Part shown: one piece after another, positions 42,818 to 51,300 of the stretch
Layout of the letters: each line of letters begins with the position of its first letter
How positions within the stretch are numbered: position 1 is the stretch's first letter
From: Prevotella sp. UBA7764
GTDB taxonomy: Bacteria > Bacteroidota > Bacteroidia > Bacteroidales > Bacteroidaceae
Direction: 5' to 3'
DNA length: 64,000 nucleotides
NCBI GenBank assembly: GCA_002481295.1
Contig: DLDU01000047.1
Span: forward strand, 1 to 64,000
Translations under genes and position numbers: made by a program
Notes under the pieces: model-generated
What the model saw: only the letters and a program-made list of their open reading frames with translations
What the model was told of the DNA's origin: nothing
Databases searched by the model: none

Positions 42818-43189
42818 TTATGTGAATTTAAAAAAAGTCTGTCCTTTGGACGTCGCAAACTGTTGTATGACGGTCGGACATGGTAGATCCTCTTTCGTGA
42901 AGTCATTGAGGGCCTGGTCGATAAGGATCTTTGACCCGGTGAAGGCGTAGTACTCTGCATCAACTGCTGTGTCACGTCCTTCAGCGTCTTTCTTCTTAAC
43001 GCACACATAGACCTCTTCTCCTGTATCCTGGTCTGTGTATGTCTTTAAGATCTTCTTGAATCGGATGGTGAGTGCGTCTTTGGCTTCCTCCTTTACTACG
43101 TCCTGCATATTCCCTTCACCATCCTTAATTTTAGTCGTTACCTTTTCCTTCTCGATTTTACTTTTGACTACCTTATAATCAATTAACAA
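42818..43189 (-). CDS. Unknown protein downstream of the DGR reverse transcriptase
   Basis: About 123 aa. Mixed alpha/beta, lysine-rich N-terminus (DYKVVKSKIEKEKVTTKIKD), centre ALTIRFKKILKTYTDQDTGEEVYVCVKKKD, C-terminus TVIQQFATSKGQTFFKFT. It is not a four-helix Avd-type protein by appearance. There is no ATG start: the frame overlaps the RT stop and could begin at TTG 43189 (or ATT 43192/43207). It is in the -1 frame relative to the RT, and a -1 slip on the G8 tract (43209-43216) would instead make it a C-terminal extension of the RT. Either reading is possible. Confidence 0.6.
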   Translation of the reverse strand: MLIDYKVVKSKIEKEKVTTKIKDGEGNMQDVVKEEAKDALTIRFKKILKTYTDQDTGEEVYVCVKKKDAEGRDTAVDAEYYAFTGSKILIDQALNDFTKEDLPCPTVIQQFATSKGQTFFKFT

Positions 43190-44454
43190 AATCTTGTTGA
43201 CAGAAATACCCCCCCCGTTTTTTCACTTGCGTAATTACAGATTGAGGAGAATTTAATTTTGTCTTCAGCTGTTAATCCCTCAAAGGGAGCCTTCACCCGC
43301 CGCCGGCGGATGATCTTACCTAATGTCTTTTCCATTCCTAACGATTTGATGAGATGTATTGAGTTTACATGTTTGATATAGCCTAATTGTGAGGCGCATT
43401 TCCGCCTGATGCTTTCTTCATCGTATCCTTTCTTTTGAAGTTGATGCACTTTCCTTGCAAGTTTCTGTTTGTTGCGCTTGGCTACCAGCACTCTGTCATG
43501 ATAGAATACATATCCGCATACCCTTATCCCCATCCATGTCGGACGGATATTATAGTCTTTATTGACTTCTATATGCCAATCACGTGACAAGTGCATGATA
43601 CATAATTGTGTGATGATATGCAGCGCAGTCTTATCTTTGTGCCGGATAATGATATTGTCCACAAATCTTAAATAATGCGGTATGCCCTCATCGATATAGC
43701 CTCGGAATACATGTGACAAGTATTGTGGGCCTTTGCAGAGATCCGTATAGTCATCCGCTGTTGCAGTCGCTACTCTGCCTTCGATATATTTTGATGTCCA
43801 GAAATCGAGTTTTTCCTTATTCTCTCCTATGTCAAAGAATCTCATGGCCAGCCTATCAAAGCGTGCGAGATAAATCTGACCAAGAATTTGGCTCACCTTA
43901 ATGCCAAGTGGTGTTCCTTGAGGATAACTGTCGATAACCTTGAAAAGATTTCTCCTGAGCTTTCCAGGCTTCACTTTCCGCTCTATCTCTTTTTTGAGAA
44001 TTCCATGGTCCATCCTTGGGAAATAATGATGAGCATCGAGCGGTACATAATACATATTTTCTTCCTGGTCTTCCTTGAATAGCTCATTCCGAAGTATCCT
44101 CACAAATGCGTGCGTACCGAGGCCTGGTTTTACGGCTGGAGCTCTGTATGTAGAGTAATCATACAGCTCCTTCTCGTAGGGCCTGATGGAAATGGCTTCT
44201 GCCACATGGTCCTCGATGGGTGCCTTGGCAAGGATTCGTTTTTTCTTCTCAAAAATGATTTTGCGCTTGTAGCCCTTTGGAGTCCATTCCTCGGATGATA
44301 AAAATTCAAGAATTGTCTGCAGATTCTTTTCAAGATTCTTATCAAATCTTTCCACATAGTCTCGGTGATGCTTTTGATACGAATATGTATCATAAGCAGC
44401 ACGCGCATTCTCCATGTTCTCGACCTCGCTGGCTTTATCTTTGATTCTTTTCAT
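43183..44454 (-). CDS. DGR reverse transcriptase
   Basis: 423 aa, group-II-intron-like RT of the DGR type. RT motif A is MYYVPLDAHHYFPRMDH (D140). The DGR hallmark motif 4 is GTPLGIKVSQILGQIYLARFD (S188-Q189). Motif C is YLRFVDNIII, i.e. FVDN at 264-267 in place of YxDD. Later come MGIRVCGYVFYHDRVLVAKR and a thumb/C-terminal region with basic IIRRRRVK. There is no maturase or HNH domain. It follows the TR by about 190 bp and would be co-transcribed with the TR RNA. The expected role is error-prone copying of TR RNA at adenines for transfer to the VR. The second Asp of the catalytic box being Asn is notable. Confidence 0.93.
   Translation of the reverse strand: MKRIKDKASEVENMENARAAYDTYSYQKHHRDYVERFDKNLEKNLQTILEFLSSEEWTPKGYKRKIIFEKKKRILAKAPIEDHVAEAISIRPYEKELYDYSTYRAPAVKPGLGTHAFVRILRNELFKEDQEENMYYVPLDAHHYFPRMDHGILKKEIERKVKPGKLRRNLFKVIDSYPQGTPLGIKVSQILGQIYLARFDRLAMRFFDIGENKEKLDFWTSKYIEGRVATATADDYTDLCKGPQYLSHVFRGYIDEGIPHYLRFVDNIIIRHKDKTALHIITQLCIMHLSRDWHIEVNKDYNIRPTWMGIRVCGYVFYHDRVLVAKRNKQKLARKVHQLQKKGYDEESIRRKCASQLGYIKHVNSIHLIKSLGMEKTLGKIIRRRRVKAPFEGLTAEDKIKFSSICNYASEKTGGVFLSTRFC
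43209..43223 (-). other. A6-C-G8 homopolymer tract at the RT 3' end
   Basis: On the sense strand AAAAAACGGGGGGGG. In the RT frame it is read ..AAA-ACG-GGG-GGG-GTA.., which contains G-GGG-GGG, a homopolymeric slippery heptamer. One extra G, or -1 slippage, leads into the downstream reading frame without a stop. Confidence 0.6.
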
Positions 44455-44456
44455 AT

Positions 44457-44594
44457 TTACTTTAATGGACGGGATCTTGCGGGGTCTTTATTGTTCCGAA
44501 ATTTCGGCGGGGTCTCGATGGTTTGATTGGAAGTCTGCAAATTCCTTCCGGCACGTATGAGGTTCGCGCTTCCGGCTACTTGTCTCAGTGTCAT
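44457..44594 (-). other. 45-codon reading frame in the TR-RT spacer
   Basis: ATG 44594 to TAA 44457-44459, a basic 45-residue product starting MTLRQVAGSANLIRAGRNLQ. No family recognised. The position corresponds to the 'spacer' part of the template RNA that primes cDNA synthesis in the Bordetella phage DGR, so the conserved feature here may be RNA rather than peptide. Confidence 0.3.
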
Positions 44595-44640
44595 CTTTCG
44601 ATATGTTTTCCCAATGGGGAAGGCTCGTCTCCTTTTAATA

Positions 44641-44768
44641 ATTTGTTGAGGAACGCGGACCAGTTCACATTGGCATCACCGACACCATTGTTGCCATTGG
44701 CGTACATCGAGCCGGCATTGTCACCATTGTTACCGTTGCCCAACAATTTGACACCACGGAGGCCGCTC
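44641..44768 (-). repeat. DGR template repeat (TR)
   Basis: 128 bp aligned without gaps to the VR at 45058-45185 (offset 417). 107 positions are identical; the 21 differences all fall on T of the plus strand, i.e. A of the sense strand. The TR has 31 sense adenines (21 changed in VR) and 97 other bases (0 changed). Most adenines sit in AAC/AAT codons in the VR frame. Homology stops abruptly at both ends (44640 and 44769 mismatch at non-adenines). Confidence 0.97.
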
Positions 44769-44809
44769 CAGGAGAGTCCACCTCTTCCGCAGAAATGCAG
44801 AAGTGGGTG

Positions 44810-44841
44810 CAAAGGTACAGCATAAATATCAGAATTCAAAA
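44810..44841 (-). promoter_or_regulatory. Promoter for the TR RNA / RT transcript
   Basis: On the minus strand TTTTG (44837-44841), 19 bp, TACCTTTG (44810-44817). Transcription would begin about 35 nt before the TR, giving a template RNA that runs through the spacer into the RT gene. Confidence 0.65.
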
Positions 44842-44842
44842 T

Positions 44843-44889
44843 GATTCCTGCGGAATTTTGAGCAAAATAATCAAAATTCCTCAGGAATC
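44843..44889. repeat. 19-bp inverted repeat upstream of the TR promoter
   Basis: Arms 44843-44861 and 44871-44889 (begin GATTCCTG, one mismatch), 9-bp A/T spacer. It lies between the target-gene terminator and the TR promoter. Candidate operator or cruciform. Confidence 0.75.
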
Positions 44890-44913
44890 AAAAAAAATCG
44901 ACCGCTGCGCGGT
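44890..44913 (-). terminator. Terminator of the DGR target gene
   Basis: On the minus strand ACCGC-GCA-GCGGT hairpin (44901-44913) followed by CGA and T8 (44890-44897). Separates the target-gene transcript from the TR/RT unit. Confidence 0.7.
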
Positions 44914-44919
44914 ACTAGG

Positions 44920-44948
44920 CGCCCTTGCAGGGCGGGGCGCTTCGCGCC
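44920..44948. repeat. Tandem GC-rich hairpins downstream of the VR
   Basis: Two adjacent perfect hairpins with 3-nt loops: CGCCCT-TGC-AGGGCG (44920-44934) and GGCGC-TTC-GCGCC (44936-44948). With the terminator stem they make three in a row between the target-gene stop and the TR. DGR targets in other phages have a hairpin/cruciform just downstream of the VR that promotes homing; these are candidates. Confidence 0.6.
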
Positions 44949-45016
44949 GGGGTCCCTTGTTCTCTTGATCCCCGCTTCCTGCGCCCCCTTGCCCTCTCGT
45001 GCTCTAGTGTTCTTGT

Positions 45017-46414
45017 TTACTCCGCCAGCACTGGATTCGTGCTGAATGCCTCTGCCCACTCGCAGAGGAACGCGGACCAGCCCACACTGGCATCACCGAC
45101 ACCATCGCCGCCATCGGCGCACATCGAGCCGGCAAAGTCACCATAGCTACCGAAGCCCAACAAAGCGACACCACGGAGGCCGCTCTTAGATCCCGGATTA
45201 TAATATCCGTCTCCAAAGTACGTTGACTGGCTTCCGCCATCTTCAGACGGCCAAAATGCAAGATGTGACATATTGTATGACTTCGGGTATTTCCATCCTT
45301 CGGTATTATATGGTGCCCTGCTATGCAATACATGCCCATCTAACGAATTCAGATTGAAGAGAGTCTTGCCAACGCTATCATCGATATATAGGCTCTGACT
45401 GCCATCTTCGTTGCAATTGATGAGCATGTTCTCGCTCATGCACCAGAGCGCTTTATAGTCGTTCTTCAATCCATAGAAGTTCGGGATGGCGCTATACTCT
45501 ATGTCCTTGGCCGTACCATCTTTATTCGTCGTACTACCTTTGAACGATCCTACTTCCAGCGCGTCTCCATCCTCCACAAGCGCATTAAGTGGCAAATAGC
45601 CATTATCCCATGGATATGATTCTGAGCATCCCATGCCCGTTCCACCCTGGTGCAGACCGTCCGTGGTTAGATTAGCATTGAAGCCGGCCTGAATACACCT
45701 ATTATGGAAGATCAACCGCTTGAGCATACCGGTCACGAAGTTCATCACGCGCTCATTTGCAAACCACAGGTCACCATTTTTGTGGGCGGCAGTCTGCAAA
45801 GTTAATATTGACTTGTTAAAAACTGGAACCGTTGCCGTGCCTACACTCTTCAACGACTGTGTAGCACTGTCGTATGCGGCGTAACCGGAAGCTGAGCGCG
45901 AGCCTACAGGGATATAGTAGTTCCAAAATCCCTTACGTTTGCTGAAAGACATCGTCTCGTAGGTATAACCGGCAAGCTTGAAGTTCTGATAATAGAACGG
46001 TTTGTCCCATCCCCACTGATAATGTCCCATACTGCCGTCAAGGACCGCTTCCTCTCCGGTCTCCAGCAGCAGGTGCGTCTTGGGCGATAGCTTACGACGT
46101 GAGTGATCGTTCTGCACCAGGTATCCACCGAGATTGAGCAGGGTAGGCAGTTGTCTGAGCATCGACAGGGAGCCGACGACTTCCGTCTCAGTTTTCGCGT
46201 CCTTATACCGGATGCCGCACCATTCTGCGCCAGCCTGGCTGACGGCGTCGCTCAGCAGCATACGGCTTGCCTTACCTGTCAGAGAGTCGTAGAGTTCCAC
46301 ATACTGCCCAGCCGTGTCCATACTCGCCAGGTCGAGGTCTCCGATCTGTTTCGCGTTATCAAAAGCTTGTATGATCAGCTTCACTTTTGCTTCTTCGTCT
46401 GTTGTTAATGCCAT
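45017..46414 (-). CDS. DGR target: tail-fibre protein with C-terminal variable lectin-like domain
   Basis: 465 aa. N-terminal helical adaptor (MALTTDEEAKVKLIIQAFDNAKQIGDLDLASM), then a beta-rich middle (about 100-300). The C-terminal part resembles a C-type-lectin / formylglycine-sulfatase-like fold of DGR targets (SYNMSHLAFWPSEDGGSQSTYFGDGYYNPGSKSGLRGVALLG). The VR covers residues about 410-453, followed by an invariant tail of about 12 residues ending NPVLAE. Compared with the TR, 13 codons are altered (mainly Asn to Phe, Ser, Tyr, Asp, Gly or Cys; Lys to Ala and Glu; Tyr to Cys). Fourth in a row of fibre genes; presumably the receptor-binding tip of the phage tail. Confidence 0.92.
   Translation of the reverse strand: MALTTDEEAKVKLIIQAFDNAKQIGDLDLASMDTAGQYVELYDSLTGKASRMLLSDAVSQAGAEWCGIRYKDAKTETEVVGSLSMLRQLPTLLNLGGYLVQNDHSRRKLSPKTHLLLETGEEAVLDGSMGHYQWGWDKPFYYQNFKLAGYTYETMSFSKRKGFWNYYIPVGSRSASGYAAYDSATQSLKSVGTATVPVFNKSILTLQTAAHKNGDLWFANERVMNFVTGMLKRLIFHNRCIQAGFNANLTTDGLHQGGTGMGCSESYPWDNGYLPLNALVEDGDALEVGSFKGSTTNKDGTAKDIEYSAIPNFYGLKNDYKALWCMSENMLINCNEDGSQSLYIDDSVGKTLFNLNSLDGHVLHSRAPYNTEGWKYPKSYNMSHLAFWPSEDGGSQSTYFGDGYYNPGSKSGLRGVALLGFGSYGDFAGSMCADGGDGVGDASVGWSAFLCEWAEAFSTNPVLAE
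45058..45185 (-). repeat. DGR variable repeat (VR)
   Basis: 128 bp inside the target gene. Adenine-specific changes relative to the TR: 13 A-to-G, 7 A-to-T, 1 A-to-C on the sense strand. The sense 3' part retains an unmutated GC-rich stretch (GGTCCGCGTTCCTC), the place where an initiation-of-homing site is expected. Confidence 0.96.
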
Positions 46415-46432
46415 AATATATTGATTTATGAG

Positions 46433-47224
46433 TTATACGATTCTGAAACCACTATTAGTCATTCTGATGGTGCCGTTGCCCGACAAACGCATATAAGGTT
46501 GTCTGACTGTAATCTTGATTTCCACATAGAGTGCAGTGTTGTTTGTCGGGATAACATAGAACCAGGTATCTCCGGTACCGTTGATGGTCAGCCTTCCTCC
46601 CGGATCCACATTCATAGCGTTGCCACGCGCCTTTTGGAAAATCACGTTCTGCGGGTAGTAGGCTGGTACCAACCTCGCATTGATTCTTTGCGGGACTTTG
46701 TTACGGATGGAAATATCTACCGGATATTCGACATACATCTCCTCCGGCTTAAGCACCTCCTTTGCCGCAATTTTCTTGGCGAGAGCTTCCATCTCCGCTA
46801 TCTTCGTTGTTGCCGAGGCAGCAGCTGATGTTGCAGAGGTAGCAGCAGCTGTGGACGAGTCTGTAGCGGTCTTAGCCGCGTCCACCATCTCCGAGAAGCT
46901 TTTCTTTCTTGCAGTCTCGTTGGCTATGCGTTCCGCCTCACTCTTTTTTCTTATCTCCTCAGCCGCTATGGCTGCCACGAGTGCGGTAAGATCCACCCAT
47001 GTACGCCAGTTCTTTTTGTCTGTGTCTGGATTCGATGTGTTGCCGTCTTTGAGTGACAGGTGTACGCCATTGGCCGTATGGGCGATGTCATGCTCATCAT
47101 AGCCGGTAATCTCTTCCGTCGCCTGCGTGTCCGGGTCGGTATAAGTGAACTTGTACCCGTCCACCCAGTCGCCTTTGTCGGTAAACACGGTTGTTCCGAC
47201 ATAGATATCTGTCTGTTCTGCCAT
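46433..47224 (-). CDS. Phage tail-fibre protein with Ala-rich stalk
   Basis: 263 aa. N-terminal domain MAEQTDIYVGTTVFTDKGDWVDGYKFTYTD, a helical Ala/Ser-rich coiled coil (about 95-150, ATDSSTAAATSATSAAASATTKI), and a C-terminal beta-sandwich of Ig-like type (RINARLVPAYYPQNVIFQ, TWFYVIPTNNTALYVEIKI). Between two other fibre genes and 18 bp before the DGR target; probably part of the same fibre or its assembly. No enzymatic motif. Confidence 0.65.
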   Translation of the reverse strand: MAEQTDIYVGTTVFTDKGDWVDGYKFTYTDPDTQATEEITGYDEHDIAHTANGVHLSLKDGNTSNPDTDKKNWRTWVDLTALVAAIAAEEIRKKSEAERIANETARKKSFSEMVDAAKTATDSSTAAATSATSAAASATTKIAEMEALAKKIAAKEVLKPEEMYVEYPVDISIRNKVPQRINARLVPAYYPQNVIFQKARGNAMNVDPGGRLTINGTGDTWFYVIPTNNTALYVEIKITVRQPYMRLSGNGTIRMTNSGFRIV

Positions 47225-47228
47225 ATCC

Positions 47229-48032
47229 TTATATTTTTATGTAGAGTTTGTTTCTTCTGATCCTCACACGCTCTGCAATCAGCGAACTGTTATCTCGCAC
47301 ATACAGTCTGTTGCGCTTGAAGATGAAGCTAGGGTACATCATTCCGCCTTTGGCTATCTTGTGCGTGTCGACATACGCTTTCGTCGCTTCATCCCATTTC
47401 CACCAGTTGCCGTTATCTCCCTGTATAGTCGGGTGGTCGTTGAGCTCCTTGCTGCGATCTGTTTGCACTTTGCAGGCCGCCGTCTGAGTTTTTGACGTTG
47501 CAGCGGCATCATTGGTTGCCTTGGCAGCAGCCTGTGCCGATGCAGCCTGCGCATTGGCAGAGGCAGCGGCATCGTTGGCGGATGCTGTAGCGGAAGTGGC
47601 ATTGATAGTGACTGTCTTTGCCTTCGCGGCTTCACTGTTGGCAGAGGCAGCGGCATCAAGCGCTGCTTGTTTCTCCTGTGTGATGTCCGTGATGGCGTCC
47701 GTCACCTTCTTGGCGGCGGCATTGGCGCTGTTGGCAGCCGTGTCGGCGTTCTGCGATGATGCGTTAGCCTTCGAGGCGGCATCCTTGGCAGCAGCGATCT
47801 GCTTGTCGACGTCTTTGGTAAGCAGCTGTAGCGGTGCCACGACCTGCTTGCGAACGCCGTTGCCGTCATCGTAGAGGGCTGGCATCGTCTTGATATGATC
47901 AATACTCGTTGCCACCTCGCAGTCAAAGATATTCTTCGACTGCTTGGAAAGGTACTTAAAGAAGTATGGTGCAAAGGCTGTAACAAACGCCTGCAGCTCC
48001 TCCTCACTTGTGATATTACTTACACCAATCAT
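47229..48032 (-). CDS. Phage tail-fibre / stalk protein
   Basis: 267 aa. A short globular head (MIGVSNITSEEELQAFVTAFAPYFFKYLSKQSKNIFDCEV) leads into about 120 residues of near-continuous Ala-rich heptads (KANASSQNADTAANSANAAAKKV...). A small C-terminal domain with GNWWKWDEATKAYVDT follows, and a repeated beta motif (RNRLYVRDNSSL..., RRNKLYIKI). The trimeric coiled-coil stalk is typical of tail fibres. Starts 2 bp after the preceding gene. Confidence 0.68.
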   Translation of the reverse strand: MIGVSNITSEEELQAFVTAFAPYFFKYLSKQSKNIFDCEVATSIDHIKTMPALYDDGNGVRKQVVAPLQLLTKDVDKQIAAAKDAASKANASSQNADTAANSANAAAKKVTDAITDITQEKQAALDAAASANSEAAKAKTVTINATSATASANDAAASANAQAASAQAAAKATNDAAATSKTQTAACKVQTDRSKELNDHPTIQGDNGNWWKWDEATKAYVDTHKIAKGGMMYPSFIFKRNRLYVRDNSSLIAERVRIRRNKLYIKI

Positions 48033-48034
48033 AA

Positions 48035-48334
48035 CTAACCATTCTCTATGAAGTCGTATATTTGCCCGTATAGGCCGGCGGCGAATACCCGTCCTGCTAC
48101 CTCTTTGATGAGTGCTCCTTCTTCTGTAGTAATCTCTATCTCTTTATCTGCTCCAGCCAGTTTGTTCAGCAATTTGTAAGCTTGCAACTTCTTTTCTGGC
48201 GTAGCTCCATCGTTGATCCCGACGGAATAGAGCTGCATGGCGATGAGATTACCCATACTCTGTTGTTTTTGGTCTTCACCTATCAGTGGTTTCCCGCTGT
48301 AGTTCATTACCGGCCTGTTGAAGTTTCTTTTCAT
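48035..48334 (-). CDS. Small conserved phage protein between fibre genes
   Basis: 99 aa, soluble: MKRNFNRPVMNYSGKPLIGE..., helical middle (EKKLQAYKLLNKLAGADKEIEITTEEGALIKEVAGRVF). The 'Y(S)GKPL' start and 'EIT.EE..LIK' middle are common in small Bacteroidota phage proteins next to tail genes. Function unknown; a chaperone or connector role is only positional inference. Confidence 0.6.
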   Translation of the reverse strand: MKRNFNRPVMNYSGKPLIGEDQKQQSMGNLIAMQLYSVGINDGATPEKKLQAYKLLNKLAGADKEIEITTEEGALIKEVAGRVFAAGLYGQIYDFIENG

Positions 48335-48346
48335 ATTCTATTATTT

Positions 48347-51300
48347 TTATCGGTTTGAAGCGTCTAGGTACCAATTACCATCATACGCGTAAAAATTCAG
48401 GATTTCATAATCCGACGCCGAATTAAATTCAGTTTTTGATCCGCTACCGTACCTTATGGCGCCACCATCTGCCTTGAACGTTAAATTGCCATTCCCCACT
48501 TTTATGAATGTGTAATGCGCGTTGGGAGGCGCATCTATGGGGAAATGGATTGTGAGCGGTGACGTGTTCAGCATGTAGAATACTGTCCCGGATAGTGCTT
48601 CTTCCCCACCTACCTTGAAGCAATCGTTTTCTACCGTTACCCCTGATGCTGAATCCAGTGTATACCATTGTGTTCGCACTCCATCGACTATGCCGTTATG
48701 TAGCTTCGCCGCGATTCTCTCTCCATAAACACCGACTATATCACTATCTATGTCGAGTCCCACGAAATTACCATAAGCCTCAGAGGGGGCTCCGTTTATT
48801 TTAATACCCGTGTATGTCTTCTGCATGTTACCGCCGTTCAACTGCACGTCTATCATATTGTCTGCTTCCGCATCCATATGAATATATTTGCCCGTGTAAT
48901 TGTACGACGCTTCGTTATCATATCTTTGCAGATAGATATGCTGTGGGGTAACGGTCACTCCATACCCATCGGCACCGGCAGACAATGAGTTCTCCGAGAT
49001 ATTCAGTCCACCGATCTTGCCGGTGTTGGCATTGATTGTCCCGCTTACATACGCTTCATTCATGTGGACTTTCCCGTTGGTGTCGACCCAAAACTTATCG
49101 TTAATGATGGTCTCACCTTTAAAGATGATCTTGCTCGCACGAAGTTCTATGCTGTCCACCGTCTGCTTAATCAAACTCTCGATGGTGTTCTGTCCCTCCT
49201 TGTAGGAAGACGGGGCGACATTAGCCAGATCTGTGTTGACGGCAGGCTCCAGCTGTATCTTCTTCGCATAGAAGTAGCCCTTTGTTGCCGTTATGGTTGT
49301 CACGGTCTCGGTTATGTCGTATTGCCCGTCTGACCGCTTTGTCCCGGTGTAGTTGCGTGTCACACGCACCCTCCCGCTGTCCTGCGAGACGGTAACGTTG
49401 CCGGGGATGCCAGACTGCGTTGAGTAGTTCGTTACTGTCGACGACGTCACCTGTGAGCGATAGCTGCGATTGACGAATTTGAAGCGCGTATATTTCCCTG
49501 TGGCCTGGAAGATGATGTAATAGCGTTTTTCGATTCCGTCATCCAGCTTGCGGTACCGCAACATTCTCATGGTTGTATGCGCAGTCTCATCATCGTCCCT
49601 GCTGCTGTAGTTGATCCCCTCAGAGTAGGTATAGGCCCCATCCTTCGACGATGCAGACCCGATCAGCACATAGAAGTCAGATACGCTTTCATCTGATACG
49701 AGTGTGCTGAATGACAATATATAATATTTCCCCTTTTCTGTCTTGGACACTGGCGAGCACAAAGCTGCGAGGCTTGATGAGCTGCTGTTCGAGAAGCTCA
49801 CGTCACCTATCGGAAAGGCATTGCGCACTACGAACTCTCTTTCATCGACCGTAAAGTCAAGCGTTGCCGTCTCTCGGTCCTGTTCCAACGTCCAGAGCTG
49901 CCCTGATCCGGTGCCTACGAGCAGGTTGTCTGAGGCCTCGCCCTTACCGGCATAGAGCACATTGCCATCGGCGGTCGTGAGGATCCCCGCTTCTGTCCAT
50001 TTGGCACCGATCGGATTGCCATTTTCGTCATAGTATACTCCGATCTGCGTGACACGTGACTGTACCTTCGTAAAGTCGGTATACAGCGTTGAGTATTCCG
50101 TCGTCAAGTCCCCTATTTTCGTGTTATGCGCACTGATTTGGCCTTCGGCCGTAGTGAGACGAGAATTCAGTTTATTGTATCCATTTGTGTAGTCATTCAC
50201 ATATGTTGTCACGCTGTTGTTCAGCATGTCATAATTCGTACCAAGTTCACTCACCTTCCCGTTGAGCGAGTCGATATTCTTTGCATTGATGCTGATACCG
50301 TCTGCGTTGACCGATATGAGACGGCGTATCTCTTTTTGATCATTAGGATACGTCTGATTGACAAAAGTATCAACGCGATTGTTCACAGCATCGATATTCA
50401 CGCCCAGCTGTTTGATATTGTTGTTGGCAGTATCAATTTTTGTGCTCAATGCCGAAATCCCGGCTGCGTTCACCTTGATCCGGTTGTCGATAGCCGACTT
50501 ATCTGCAGGATAAGTGGTGTTGACGAATAAATCTACCTGTGTGTTCAGTGCATCGACTACCAATCCCAGTGATGTGAATTTCCCTGCTATGGCATCATCG
50601 TTCTGACCAAGCAATTTTATAGCCTCTGCTGTCTGATCGATAGAAGTGCTGACAGTGCGTGCCAGATTGCTCAGCGCAGTGTCCGTGATGGCCACAAAGG
50701 CAATACGACACTCACCCGTGTAACGGATGACGAAGTTGCCGGTGCCATTCCATTTACCGTTGAAGTTGATTGTTGTCCACTCGCCCGTATAGGGTACGTC
50801 TATGGTTCGCACAGACAAGTCATTGGTCTTACCTTCCACATCGGTGCAGTCAGTGAAGCCAATGGTCAGCTGCCCGGCTGTGAGCGCATATATTCGCAGA
50901 GACACATAGAGTGTGTCCTGGACATCCTCCATGGCTCCGTCCGTAGCCTTGCGCAGCTCGACAGCATTATTGCCCTTGGCGTCTGTCTTCGTAGAAGTTT
51001 GGCCAGTTGGCTTACTGTATTCCTTGTGCGTCTTGGGCGGGTCGATGAGTGCATTCTTTTGGGTCAGCCCACAGTTGAGCACCCTCAGAACCTGGCGCCC
51101 CTCCGATCTTTCTATCTCTATACGGTGATTGCCGCCGGCCGTGGCATGCCCATTGACCATTACCGGGAGTGAGGTCGCGGGGTCCATCCAGAAGGATGTA
51201 TCGTCCGTGTCGTCGATAGTCCACCCGTCAATGAACGTCTCCTCACCCACTGCGGTAAGGAACTGACCATTGTGGAGATAGTTGGTATCGTCTGTCAGCT

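Noticed and set aside
42818..43189. Post-RT protein as an Avd-type DGR accessory factor
   Set aside because: Avd is a small helical bundle normally encoded between VR and RT; this protein is mixed alpha/beta and lies after the RT. Kept as unknown.
44591..44839. 82-residue reading frame containing the TR (GLRGVKLLGNGNNGDN...)
   Set aside because: The frame is open because the TR is a copy of the VR coding sequence; the promoter lies inside it and the product has no independent support. It is the template RNA, not a gene.
47229..48032. Ala-rich coding repeats as a DNA-level repeat locus
   Set aside because: Repetition is at the protein heptad level (coiled coil) with varied codons, not a nucleotide repeat array.
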